Positions 27,133 to 35,822 of a stretch of 64,000 nucleotides of DNA are shown one piece after another. Source of the stretch: Leisingera sp. ANG1. GTDB taxonomy: Bacteria; Pseudomonadota; Alphaproteobacteria; Rhodobacterales; Rhodobacteraceae. The stretch covers positions 255,327 through 319,326 of the forward strand of contig NZ_AFCF02000003.1 in assembly GCF_000203975.2 (NCBI RefSeq), in the 5' to 3' direction. How positions within the stretch are numbered: position 1 is the first letter of the stretch; every line of letters begins with the position of its first letter. A model generated the notes under the pieces. It saw only the letters and a program-made list of their open reading frames with translations. It did not search any database and was not told the origin of the DNA. A program made the translations under genes and the position numbers.

Positions 27133-28125
27133 TTACTTGCCGATCTGGTCAAGAATGCCCTGGCCCCAGTCGGCGCCAACGTCTTCCAGAACCACCGGCC
27201 AGACGTCTTGGCGCACCTTGGCGGCCATCGCAGCCAGTTCGTCGCCGCTCAGATCGACCACCTTGGCCCCCAGTTCATCGGCCAGGCGCTGCTCCCATTT
27301 GCCCTGATCCTCTTCGGCGACGGTCCAGCGCTGCGCTTCAAACTCCGCTGCGGCGGCTTTCAGCGCCTCCTGGTCATCGGCATCCAGCTCAGCCAGCGAA
27401 CCGTTGGAGATGATCATGTACCAGACCTCAAAGTGAGTGTTGGCAGGCACATAGGCCTTGGTCACGTCGCGGAACGAAGCGTAATAGCCTTCGGCGCCGG
27501 AACCGATGACGCCGTCAACTACGCCGGTCTGGATCGCGGTGAACGCCTCGGAGAACGGGATCGGCGACGGGATGTAGCCCAGAGCTTCGCCGGTCAGCTG
27601 GAAACTCTTGATGCCGGGCACCCGCACCTTGATGCCGTTGGACTGCGACGGGTCGCCCGGGCTGACCGCATCGGTATTCAGCGCAATGCCGCCGAAATAC
27701 ACCGGGTAGGCCGCCAGCATGGTGATGTCCTGCTTGGCATAAAGCTCTGCCATCACGTCGCGCACCGCACCGCCGGGGCCGTAGATCTTGCGTGCCTCAT
27801 CCCAGTTGTTGGCCAGATAGGGGAAGGAGCTGATCTGCATCCGGCGGTCAGCCGCGGCTGCGGCCGGCTGGGTTGCCATGTCGATGGCGCCAACGCTGAT
27901 GCGCTCCTGCACGGTGGTGTAATCGCCGAGCGCAGAGGCCGGGAAGATGTTGATCGACACATCGCCACCGGTGGCTTCGTCCACCTGGGCTGCAAAAGCG
28001 CGCAGCTCCTTGTCGATGGTGGTGTCCTGGGGGCGCACGTGGCTCATCTTGAGGTCGGCGGCCGAGGCGAGGCCTGCCAGCGACATCAGGGCAGCAGCAG
28101 CGGTGCCGGTCAGAAAGTGTTTCAT
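27133..28125 (-). CDS. dctP: TRAP transporter solute-binding protein (DctP)
   Basis: A 330-residue periplasmic binding protein. Residues 1-22 are a signal peptide (ends ASAADLK). Family features: AAQVDEATGGDVSINIFPASALGDY, the KVRVPGIKSF stretch with the conserved Arg that contacts a carboxylate, and FEVWYMIISN. TRAP binding proteins deliver organic acids, often sialate, dicarboxylates or amino-acid-like compounds. GGAGGAG is 8 nt before the start. It follows the large permease gene by 45 nt and precedes the oxidase genes, so it probably binds the oxidase substrate. Confidence 0.93.
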   Translation of the reverse strand: MKHFLTGTAAAALMSLAGLASAADLKMSHVRPQDTTIDKELRAFAAQVDEATGGDVSINIFPASALGDYTTVQERISVGAIDMATQPAAAAADRRMQISSFPYLANNWDEARKIYGPGGAVRDVMAELYAKQDITMLAAYPVYFGGIALNTDAVSPGDPSQSNGIKVRVPGIKSFQLTGEALGYIPSPIPFSEAFTAIQTGVVDGVIGSGAEGYYASFRDVTKAYVPANTHFEVWYMIISNGSLAELDADDQEALKAAAAEFEAQRWTVAEEDQGKWEQRLADELGAKVVDLSGDELAAMAAKVRQDVWPVVLEDVGADWGQGILDQIGK

Positions 28126-28170
28126 GGGTAGTCTCCTCCGTAGGGTGTCAGGTGTTTGTCAGGGGTGGGG

Positions 28171-29469
28171 TCAATAGCCGAAGAAACGCGGCAGAAAGAG
28201 CGACAGGTCGGGCCACAGCGAGGTCAGGAAGACCACCGGCACATAGCCTGTCAGGATCAGGATCATTGCGGGCGGGATCACCTTGGTGACCTTCACATTG
28301 CCGATCCGCGCGCCAAGGTAGAGGATCGAGGCATAGGGCGGGGTTACGCCGCCCATCGCGGTGTTGACGCCCATGATCGCGGCAAACTGCACCGGGGTGA
28401 CGCCGATCGCCTGCATCAGCGGCAGCAGCAGCGGCGCAATCAGGATGATGGCGGTGACGTCGTTCACGACCATACCGACCAGGAACAGCAGGATGTTGAT
28501 GAAGATCAGCAGCAGCACCTTGTTGTCGGTGATCTCGAAGATTGCGCTGACCATCTTTTGCGGGATCGCTTCATAGACGAACATCTGGCTCAGGATCATC
28601 GAGAACAGGATCATCACCATGATCGCGCCCACCGCCGTGGCGGCTTCTTTGCCGGCCTCCAGGAAGCTGTCCCATTTCAGGCCCTTGTAGATGAAGAAGC
28701 CGACCGGCAGCGCATAGATCACCGACAGCGCGGCGGCTTCCGTCGGGGTCATGATGCCGCCGTAGATGCCGCCCAGGATGATCACCGGCATCAGCAGTGC
28801 CGGGGTCGCGTTAAAGCCTTTCTTGGCCACATCGCCTGCCAGCTGGGAGAAGGTGGGCGCATCATCCAGCACCAGGTCGAACTTGCGGCTCATCCACAGG
28901 TTCATGGCCGAGAAGTTGAACATGATCAGCAGGCCCGGCCCCAGGGTCGCCAGGAAACAGGCGAGGATCGAGGTATCGGTCACCCAGCCATAGACGATCA
29001 TGGTCACAGACGGCGGGATCAGCAGCCCCAGGATCGACGAGTTGGCAATCAGCGCAGTAGCGTATTCCCGCGGGTAGCCGCGCTTTTCCATCTCGGGGAT
29101 CAGCAGCGGGCCGATGGCGGCGATGCCGGTCAGGCCGGAGCCGGAGATCGCGCCGATGATGGCGCAGCTGACCGCCGCCACAACGCCCAGGCCGCCGCGG
29201 ATATGGCCGATGAAGGCATTGACGAAATTCAGCAGGGAGGCGGCGATGCCGCTGGCTGACATAATGGTTCCTGCCAGAACAAACAGCGGAATGGCCAGCA
29301 GAACCGGGTTGCCCAGCTGCTGGGAACCCCACAGCATCATGCCTTTCATGGTCACATCGCCCAGGAAATACATAATCATCAGGGCGGCGCCGAAACAGTA
29401 GGGCAGCGGCACGCCCAGGGTCAGGGTCAGCACCAGAACGGCGATGGCAAGGAGTGCGATTTCAATCAT
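28171..29469 (-). CDS. dctM: TRAP transporter large permease (DctM)
   Basis: A 432-residue inner-membrane protein with about 12 membrane segments, the Na+-coupled transport subunit of a TRAP system. Visible family motifs: PLFVLAGTIM near residue 60, GSGLTGIAAIGPLLIPEM near 105, ANSSILGLLIPPSVTMIVYG near 145, and GGVTPPYASILYLGARIG near 375. The start at 29469 overlaps the small permease stop (ATGA); a longer frame upstream is a shadow of that gene. Confidence 0.94.
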   Translation of the reverse strand: MIEIALLAIAVLVLTLTLGVPLPYCFGAALMIMYFLGDVTMKGMMLWGSQQLGNPVLLAIPLFVLAGTIMSASGIAASLLNFVNAFIGHIRGGLGVVAAVSCAIIGAISGSGLTGIAAIGPLLIPEMEKRGYPREYATALIANSSILGLLIPPSVTMIVYGWVTDTSILACFLATLGPGLLIMFNFSAMNLWMSRKFDLVLDDAPTFSQLAGDVAKKGFNATPALLMPVIILGGIYGGIMTPTEAAALSVIYALPVGFFIYKGLKWDSFLEAGKEAATAVGAIMVMILFSMILSQMFVYEAIPQKMVSAIFEITDNKVLLLIFINILLFLVGMVVNDVTAIILIAPLLLPLMQAIGVTPVQFAAIMGVNTAMGGVTPPYASILYLGARIGNVKVTKVIPPAMILILTGYVPVVFLTSLWPDLSLFLPRFFGY

Positions 29470-29936
29470 TTTGCGGCTCCGGCGCGCAGGGCGTTGATAT
29501 GGCGGAACAGGTGCACCGCGGTGTAGAGCATCATCAGAGCCAGACCGGCCACGAGCGCCACTTCGGAATAGAATGTCGGCAGGTAGAGCGTCGGGCTCTC
29601 CTTCCAGACGCGCCAGGCGTACTGGGTGTACTCCCAGGCCCAGCTCAGCAGCCACACGCCGACGGTCAGGCTGATGATTTCCCCGATGATCGCCAGCACG
29701 GTATGGCCGCGCTCTGTCTTGATGGCGATTTCCAGCACGTTGGCGCGGATGTGGGTATCCTCGCGCGAAGCGTTCACGGCACCCAGAATGTAGAGCCAGA
29801 TGGTCGGGTAGAGCATGGTCTCCTCCAGCCCCATCACCGGGATCTGCAGCAGATAGCGGGTGACCACCTGGACGAACTGGCCAAGGGCCACCAGGCAGAT
29901 CAGCCCGGTCAGCAGATATTTTGAAAATGTGTCCAT
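29466..29936 (-). CDS. dctQ: TRAP transporter small permease (DctQ)
   Basis: A 156-residue membrane protein with four predicted membrane segments (about residues 8-30, 48-68, 85-105, 125-147). The DctQ hallmark ETMLYPTIWLYILGA, then the HIRANVLE stretch, is at residues 39-70. GGAGG stands 7 nt before the start. It is the first gene of the seven-gene minus-strand unit (dctQ, dctM, dctP, oxidase, [2Fe-2S], FAD subunit, RidA); the LysR gene starts 112 nt away in the opposite direction. Confidence 0.92.
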   Translation of the reverse strand: MDTFSKYLLTGLICLVALGQFVQVVTRYLLQIPVMGLEETMLYPTIWLYILGAVNASREDTHIRANVLEIAIKTERGHTVLAIIGEIISLTVGVWLLSWAWEYTQYAWRVWKESPTLYLPTFYSEVALVAGLALMMLYTAVHLFRHINALRAGAAK

Positions 29937-30048
29937 CTGTCCTCCTTCCGGTGTCCCCTCACCGGGTTTGGTGGATTTGGCTGGACAAGCGTCATAAGAT
30001 CAATTTCAAAATATCTGTGACTCCATAAACTGACTTGATACCCCAGCC

Positions 30049-30975
30049 ATGAACTTCTCGATCCGCCAGATCTTCACCTTCCGCGAGGTCATGCGCAGCG
30101 GCTCCATCTCCCAGGCCGCGCGCACCGTCGGGCGCACCCAGCCCGCCGTCAGCACGATGATCTCCACGCTGGAGGGCGAGCTGGGCTTCAGCCTGTTCGT
30201 CCGAGAACAGGGCAAGCTGATCCCGACGCCGGAAGCGCAGTTTTTTCTCGAGGAGTGCGAAACCGTTCTGGAGCGCATCGAGCGGATCGAACGCACGGTC
30301 AGCAAAATCCGCAGCCACGAGGCCGGCAAGCTGCGCGTCGCGTGCCACCCGGCGGCCTCCGGGATGTTCATGCCGCGGATTCTAACGGATTTTCTGCAGG
30401 GCAAGGATGAGCTTGAGGTCGCCCTGATCATGCGCTCCTCAGACGTGATCGAGGATCTGATCGCCTCGCAGCAGTTCGACATCGGCTTTGCCGAGACCCC
30501 TGCCCCGCGCCCCTCTGTCCGGCAGATGGATTTCGATCTGGAGTGCGTCTGCGTCGTTCCTGCCAGCGACCCGCTTGCGGCAGCCGCAGAGATCACCCCG
30601 CAGGATCTGGACGGCAAACCGATGGCGGTGCTGTTCGATCAGCACCCGCTGACAGTGCGGACTGAGGCCGCCTTTCACCGGAGCGGCTGCTGCTTCCATA
30701 AGCGACTGGAATTGCGGACTTGGGCGCCTGGCCTGCAATTCGTTGCGGCAGGTATGTGCTACATGATCTGTGACATGATCACCGCCTATAGCTGCCTGCA
30801 GCAGCGCCAGACCAAAGAAGATCTGGTGTTTCGCCGGTTCCGACCGCGAATCGGAACAGGCGTGTCGATCCTGACGCCGGGCTACGCCACCCAGTCGCTG
30901 ACATCCAAGGCGTTCACAGAGCAGCTATGCAACGCCATCGAAAACATGCAGGCTGAACTGAACAACAGCCTCTAA
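30049..30975 (+). CDS. LysR-family regulator of the TRAP-oxidase operon
   Basis: A 308-residue LysR protein. The winged helix-turn-helix is at residues 1-60 (RQIFTFREVMRSGSISQAAR, then RTQPAVSTMISTLEGELGFSLF) and the effector-binding domain spans about 90-300. Its divergent position, 112 nt from dctQ, is the classic arrangement for a LysR regulator of the neighbouring operon with the transported compound as inducer. Confidence 0.92.
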   Translation: MNFSIRQIFTFREVMRSGSISQAARTVGRTQPAVSTMISTLEGELGFSLFVREQGKLIPTPEAQFFLEECETVLERIERIERTVSKIRSHEAGKLRVACHPAASGMFMPRILTDFLQGKDELEVALIMRSSDVIEDLIASQQFDIGFAETPAPRPSVRQMDFDLECVCVVPASDPLAAAAEITPQDLDGKPMAVLFDQHPLTVRTEAAFHRSGCCFHKRLELRTWAPGLQFVAAGMCYMICDMITAYSCLQQRQTKEDLVFRRFRPRIGTGVSILTPGYATQSLTSKAFTEQLCNAIENMQAELNNSL

Positions 30976-31167
30976 CAGAGGCGCACAGACCTACGGCAGT
31001 TTCCGGAACACTGTGTTGCGTGATTTGGCTGCACCTGAACTCGCCAGCCCGCCTGGAACCAAACCGTTCCAATTCTGCGAAGGCAACACTGCCAGCCTTG
31101 CACCTAAGAAGCTCTTTCTTAATCGGCCTACTAAACAGGGCGTCTCAGGCCTGCCTGTTTTTCCCAC

Positions 31168-31809
31168 TCAGAAATAGTCGGGAAAAAATGCTCGGGTGGT
31201 AGTCCGGCAGATTTCTACTGCGCCTATTCTGCTGAACTCATCTGGATGGGCGTGAAAATCGGTCCACAAACCTTCCAGTAAAGACATGATTGCCATGGCC
31301 ACTTTTTCTGGATCGCCGCGGGTGCCGCTGGCTTCGCACAGCACTCGGCAGCAGCTGCGCACATGGTCATGCAGGGCGGTTCCGCGGGTTTCAATATAAC
31401 CGGGTCCCAGCGCCTGCAGATCTGGCTCGGCGCGGAAGGCAAAAGTCAGCCGGGCGCTGCGCTTGTTGAGCACCGCTTCTGAGAAATCCGTTTCGAACAG
31501 CGCCTGCAGGCGGGCGGCGGCATCTTCCGGCGTGCTGACCCCTGCGGCGGCCTGGCTGGTGAAGCTCTGCCAGGCGTCATTGTACTGCCGCGTCATGTGG
31601 ATGGCGAGTTCGCGAATCAGATTGTCCTTGGACTGGAAATGCAGGTTGATCATGCCGCGCGACAGCCCGGATTCCTCCTGAATACGGCTGATCGTGGCGC
31701 CGCTCACGCCGTGCCGGAGGATTACGCTGGCAGTAGCCTCCAACAGGACCTCCCGGTGCAGATCCTTGTCTACCTTCCGCTTTTTCTTGGCTTCTTCGGC
31801 ACTTGCCAT
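31168..31809 (-). CDS. TetR/BetI-like repressor of the polyamine locus
   Basis: A 213-residue TetR-family repressor. The helix-turn-helix (HGVSGATISRIQEESGLSRGMINLHFQSKDNLI) is at about residues 33-65 and resembles BetI; the C-terminal half forms the ligand pocket (PEKVAMAIMSLLEGLWTDFHAHP). ATG at 31809 has GAGGGG upstream and opens the domain; longer versions run through the operators. It is divergent from the class III aminotransferase gene, with two matching palindromes between them. Confidence 0.92.
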   Translation of the reverse strand: MASAEEAKKKRKVDKDLHREVLLEATASVILRHGVSGATISRIQEESGLSRGMINLHFQSKDNLIRELAIHMTRQYNDAWQSFTSQAAAGVSTPEDAAARLQALFETDFSEAVLNKRSARLTFAFRAEPDLQALGPGYIETRGTALHDHVRSCCRVLCEASGTRGDPEKVAMAIMSLLEGLWTDFHAHPDEFSRIGAVEICRTTTRAFFPDYF

Positions 31810-31891
31810 CTGCCCGCCCCTCTTTTTCTTGCCACCGGTCCGCTGCCTTTCCAGCACCATGCCCGCGTTTGCAACAGATTTCCATCGACAA

Positions 31892-31936
31892 TGAACGATC
31901 ATTCACTTAAGCATAATGTATGAACGTTCATTCATG
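31892..31936. promoter_or_regulatory. Two operator-like palindromes between tetR and the aminotransferase gene
   Basis: Box 1, TGAACGATCATTCA (31892-31905), and box 2, TGAACGTTCATTCA (31921-31934), differ at one base. Box 2 is the core of a 20-bp palindrome (31917-31936) with one mismatch. Their starts are 29 bp apart (close to three helical turns). The TGAA(C/T)GTTCA type is common among TetR-family operators. Confidence 0.75.
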
Positions 31937-31964
31937 ATAGCAACACTCCGGACAGAGGGCCGAG

Positions 31965-33377
31965 ATGACCAAACTTGGAAACGACTTCGAAAACTTCAAA
32001 ACCTGGGACAAGGAGAATTACTTCCATCCGTGGGAAGGGCTGGAAGTCCAGGGTGCCGGAAAAGCCGACAGGACGTTCAGCGAGTACGCCGAAGGCATCT
32101 ATGTCTACGACGAACACGGCAACAAGATGATCGACGGCCCCGGCGGCATGTGGTGCATGCAGCTGGGCTACGGCAACACGGAAATCGCCGATGTGATGGC
32201 GGCGCAGGCCCGCAAGATGGCCTATTGCTCGCCCTTCAGCGAGGCCACATCCGTCAGCGCGGAATTCGCCCATGCCATCGCCGAACGCGCACCGGGCGAC
32301 CTCAACCGGGTCTACTTCACCACCGGCGGCTCCACCGCGGTGGACACCGCCATCCGCTTTGTCCACTTCCGCAACAACCTGCTGGGCAAGCCGTCCAAGA
32401 AAAGGATCATCACCCGGGCGCATGCCTACCACGGCGGCACCTATCTGACCGCCTCGCTCAGCGGCAAGCCAAGCGAGCGCCAGTGGTTCGACACTGACCA
32501 GTCCATCCCCCATTTCCTACCGGACGTGAACGCCTTCCGCCGCCCCCAGGGCATGAGCATCGACACATTCCTGGATGAAAAGGTGGCGGATCTGGAAAAC
32601 GCCATTTTGGAATTGGGCGCGGACAATGTCGCCGCCTTCATCGCAGAGCCGGTGCTGGGCTCCGGCGGCGTGATCGTGCCGCCCGCGGGCTACCACAGCC
32701 GCTGCCTGGAGGTCTGCCGCAAGCATGACGTTCTCTACATCTCGGATGAGGTCGTCACCGGCTTCGGCCGCCTCGGCCACTGGTTCGCCTCCGAGGAGCT
32801 GTTCGGCATTACCCCCGACATCATCACCTGCGCCAAAGGGCTGACCTCGGGCTATGCGCCGATGGGTGCCGCGATCTTCTCCGACCGGCTGTTTCAGGAC
32901 ATCGAGGGCGATATCTCCAAGGACGTCTATTTCACCAGTGGCTACACCTATTCCGGCCATCCGGTCTGTGCCGCCGCGGGCCTCAAGAACATCGAGATCT
33001 TCGAGCGTGACGGCATTTTGGAGCATGTCCGTAAGGTGACGCCGCATTTCCAGAAGCGCCTGCATCAGATGCTGGAGCTGCCGCTGATCGCGGATGTGCG
33101 CGGCATGGGGCTGGTGGGCTGCATCGAATGCTCGCTGACCCGCGACGGCCAGGCCAGCGCCGAGATTGACGCCACCATCGGCGCCGTGATCGACGCCCGC
33201 TGCCAGGAACTGGGGCTGATGGTCCGCCCCTACGGCAGCATGGCGATCTTCTCGCCGCCGCTGGTGATCACCAAAGCCCAGATCGACGACATGTTCGACA
33301 TTCTGACCGAAGGCGTCCAGCGCGCAACCCGGGAACTGCTGGGCCAGGGCCTTGAACTGGAGGCAATGCGGGCCTGA
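31965..33377 (+). CDS. Class III (omega) aminotransferase, probable putrescine/diamine:pyruvate
   Basis: A 470-residue PLP enzyme. Fold features: GPGGMWCMQLGYGN near residue 58, the phosphate-binding TTGGSTAVDTAIRF near 123, AYHGGTY near 158, the aspartate that holds the pyridine nitrogen in YISDEVVTGFGR near 262, and the PLP lysine in TCAKGLTSGYAP near 291. The family includes SpuC/YgjG-like polyamine and beta-alanine transaminases. It starts 28 nt after the second palindrome, has AGAGGG upstream, and is followed by a polyamine-type ABC importer, an aldehyde dehydrogenase and a PuuB-like oxidase; this context supports diamine degradation. Confidence 0.9.
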   Translation: MTKLGNDFENFKTWDKENYFHPWEGLEVQGAGKADRTFSEYAEGIYVYDEHGNKMIDGPGGMWCMQLGYGNTEIADVMAAQARKMAYCSPFSEATSVSAEFAHAIAERAPGDLNRVYFTTGGSTAVDTAIRFVHFRNNLLGKPSKKRIITRAHAYHGGTYLTASLSGKPSERQWFDTDQSIPHFLPDVNAFRRPQGMSIDTFLDEKVADLENAILELGADNVAAFIAEPVLGSGGVIVPPAGYHSRCLEVCRKHDVLYISDEVVTGFGRLGHWFASEELFGITPDIITCAKGLTSGYAPMGAAIFSDRLFQDIEGDISKDVYFTSGYTYSGHPVCAAAGLKNIEIFERDGILEHVRKVTPHFQKRLHQMLELPLIADVRGMGLVGCIECSLTRDGQASAEIDATIGAVIDARCQELGLMVRPYGSMAIFSPPLVITKAQIDDMFDILTEGVQRATRELLGQGLELEAMRA

Positions 33378-33386
33378 GGCCCGCAT
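33366..33386 (+). other. Hairpin at the end of the aminotransferase gene
   Basis: A perfect 9-bp stem (ATGCGGGCC / GGCCCGCAT) whose 3-base loop is the TGA stop codon. No T-run. It may protect the upstream mRNA end or act as a weak attenuator before the importer genes. Confidence 0.4.
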
Positions 33387-33427
33387 CCCTTAGAAGAACC
33401 AAAACAAACCCAACACGGGAGGGAACC

Positions 33428-34519
33428 ATGAAAACCAAGCTGACAACCAGCCTGCTGGCCGGATCGGCTGCCATCTGGGGCGCCGCCGCTGCGGCAGAAG
33501 GCGAACTGGTGATCTACAACTGGAGCGACTACCTGGACCCCGCGATCATCGAGGCCTTCGAGGCAGAAACCGGCATCGAGGTCACCTATGACACCTATGA
33601 TTCCAACGCGATGCTGGAAACCAAGGTGCTGGCGGGCAGCTCCGGCTATGACATCATCGTTCCCTCCTCCACCGGCACCGCGCGGCTGATCTCGGCCGGG
33701 GTGCTGCAGAAGATCGACAAATCCAAGATCCCCAACCTGCAGCACGTCTGGCCCAAGATCGCCGGGCTGATCGAGACCTTTGACCCGGGCAACGAATACC
33801 TGGTGCCCTACAACTGGTGGACCTTCGGCATCGCTTACAACACCGGCAAACTTGCTGAGCGGCTGGGCGAAGGCCACCCCAAGTCCTGGGACCTGCTGTT
33901 TGATCCGGAGATCTCCGGCAAGCTGGCTGACTGCAGCGTGATGATCGTAGACTCCCCGATCGACGTGATCGGCGCCGCGCTGATCGACATGGGCCAGGAC
34001 CCGAACACCAGCGACAAGGATCAGATCACCGCCGCCGGGGCGCATATCGGCGCGATCCGGGACAATATCGCCCAGATCTCCACCGATGCCATGATCGGCG
34101 CCCTGTCCGACGGCGATGCCTGCCTCGGCCTGACCTGGAGCGGTGACGCCTATTGGGCCGCCGATGGGGCCAAGGAAGCCGGCAATGGTGTCAACTTGGA
34201 ATACATCATCCCGGAAGAGGGCACGCTGCTGGACTTTGACGGCCTCGCTATCCTGGCTGATGCCAAAAACGTGGATGAGGCCCATGCCTTCCTGAACTAC
34301 CTGCTGCAGCCTTCGGTCTCAGCCCAGAACGCCAACTTCATCCGCTACGGCAGCGCCAATCTCACCGCCCAGGCTGAGATCGATCCAGAGCTGACCAGCA
34401 ACCCCGCCGTCTATCCGACCGAGGCGACGATGGAGATGCTGACCACCCCGGTGCTTCAGGACCGCAAGACCGAGCGCCTGTACACCCGCACCTGGTCCAA
34501 GGTCCGCACCGGCCAGTGA
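33428..34519 (+). CDS. Polyamine ABC importer, periplasmic binding protein (PotF/PotD-like)
   Basis: A 363-residue binding protein. Signal peptide residues 1-23 (ends AAAAEGEL). Family features: LVIYNWSDYLDPAIIEAFEAETG at residues 26-48, YDIIVPSS near 75, NWWTFGIAYNTGKL near 130, and LTWSGDAYWA near 238, where acidic and aromatic side chains hold the polyamine in PotD/PotF. GGGAGGG precedes the start. First gene of the importer set; a strong hairpin separates it from the ATPase gene. Confidence 0.92.
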   Translation: MKTKLTTSLLAGSAAIWGAAAAAEGELVIYNWSDYLDPAIIEAFEAETGIEVTYDTYDSNAMLETKVLAGSSGYDIIVPSSTGTARLISAGVLQKIDKSKIPNLQHVWPKIAGLIETFDPGNEYLVPYNWWTFGIAYNTGKLAERLGEGHPKSWDLLFDPEISGKLADCSVMIVDSPIDVIGAALIDMGQDPNTSDKDQITAAGAHIGAIRDNIAQISTDAMIGALSDGDACLGLTWSGDAYWAADGAKEAGNGVNLEYIIPEEGTLLDFDGLAILADAKNVDEAHAFLNYLLQPSVSAQNANFIRYGSANLTAQAEIDPELTSNPAVYPTEATMEMLTTPVLQDRKTERLYTRTWSKVRTGQ

Positions 34520-34586
34520 ACCCCGGCGCGGCTTCCGGGCCGCGCCAATCCTGCCCTGCTGCGGCCTGCGGGCCGCGCATCAATTG

Positions 34587-34620
34587 CCCTGCCGCGGCGC
34601 CCGCTCACATCGCGGCAGGG
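34587..34620 (+). other. Intercistronic hairpin after the binding-protein gene
   Basis: A perfect 10-bp stem (CCCTGCCGCG / CGCGGCAGGG) with a 14-base loop in the 126-base gap before the ATPase gene. This is a usual place for a structure that keeps binding-protein mRNA in excess over the membrane components. Confidence 0.5.
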
Positions 34621-34645
34621 ACTTGCAACAGGGGAACCTGCACCA

Positions 34646-35812
34646 ATGAACTTCCATGATCCGGCCAGTGCCGCCGCCGCCCGGGCCGAACCCGCCAGTC
34701 CGCTGAAACCAGCCCGCCCGCCCTTGATCCGCTTCGAGAATGTGACCAAGACCTTTGGCAGCTTCACTGCGATCTCGGATCTGAACCTGGATATCCAGGA
34801 ACGCGAGTTCTTCTCGCTCCTCGGCCCCTCCGGCTGCGGCAAGACCACGATGATGCGGCTGCTGGCCGGGTTTGAGGAGGTGACCTCAGGCCGCATCCTG
34901 CTGGACGGCCAGGACCTGACCGGCATCCCCGCCAACCGGCGCCCGATCAACATGATGTTCCAGTCCTACGCGCTGTTTCCGCATATGACGGTGGCGAAAA
35001 ACATCGGCTTCGGGCTCAAACAGGAGCGCTGGAAGAAGCGCGACATCCAGGACCGGGTCGACGAAATGCTGGCGCTGGTGCAGCTCGAAGGCTTCGCGGA
35101 CCGCAAGCCGCACCAGCTGTCCGGCGGCCAGATGCAGCGGGTGGCGCTGGCGCGCTCTTTGGCCAAGAAACCCAAGGTGCTGCTGCTGGACGAGCCGCTG
35201 GGCGCGCTCGATAAGAAGCTGCGTGAAGAGACCCAGTTCCAGCTGATGGACGTGCAGGACCGGCTGGGCCTCACCTTCATTATTGTCACCCACGACCAGG
35301 ACGAGGCGATGACCGTCTCCTCCCGCATCGCAGTGATGAAGGCAGGCAAGCTGCTGCAAACCGACACGCCTGCGCGGATCTACGAGCATCCGGCGTCCAG
35401 CTATGTCGCTGATTTCATAGGCAACGTGAACCTGATCAATGTTGAGCTCGCGGGCATGGAGGGCGATCTGGCGCTGGCCCGCTGGGATGGCGGAACCCGG
35501 CTGGCGATCCGCCCGCAGCCCGAGGATGTGATGACCCCCGGCGCCCGCAAGACACTGGTGCTGCGTCCCGAGAAGATCCACGTCACCAAGGACCGGCCCG
35601 CAGACGCCCACAACGTGAACATGGTGGAGGGCACGGTTGAGGAGATCTCCTACACCGGCAGCGCTTCCACCTTCCTGGTGCGGCTCGACGGCGGCATGCT
35701 GATCCGCGCTCAGGAGGCCAACCGCCTCCTGACCTCGCGCCGCGAAATCGACTGGAACGACCGGGTCTGGCTCAGCTGGCGCGCAGGCGCCTGCGTGCTG
35801 GTCGACGCGTGA
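34646..35812 (+). CDS. Polyamine ABC importer, ATPase (PotA/PotG-like)
   Basis: A 388-residue ATPase. Walker A GPSGCGKTT near residue 64, Q-loop FQSYALFP near 105, signature LSGGQMQRVALARSL near 157, Walker B VLLLDEPLGALD near 178, H-loop THDQDEAMT near 212. The C-terminal TOBE-type regulatory domain follows (about 265-385), typical for the spermidine/putrescine group. It comes 10 nt before the first permease gene. Confidence 0.94.
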   Translation: MNFHDPASAAAARAEPASPLKPARPPLIRFENVTKTFGSFTAISDLNLDIQEREFFSLLGPSGCGKTTMMRLLAGFEEVTSGRILLDGQDLTGIPANRRPINMMFQSYALFPHMTVAKNIGFGLKQERWKKRDIQDRVDEMLALVQLEGFADRKPHQLSGGQMQRVALARSLAKKPKVLLLDEPLGALDKKLREETQFQLMDVQDRLGLTFIIVTHDQDEAMTVSSRIAVMKAGKLLQTDTPARIYEHPASSYVADFIGNVNLINVELAGMEGDLALARWDGGTRLAIRPQPEDVMTPGARKTLVLRPEKIHVTKDRPADAHNVNMVEGTVEEISYTGSASTFLVRLDGGMLIRAQEANRLLTSRREIDWNDRVWLSWRAGACVLVDA

Positions 35813-35822
35813 GGGCCGGACC

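Noticed and set aside
25693-28131. 812-codon plus-strand open frame across the oxidase and dctP genes
   Set aside because: It is the antisense frame of four clearly conserved minus-strand genes.
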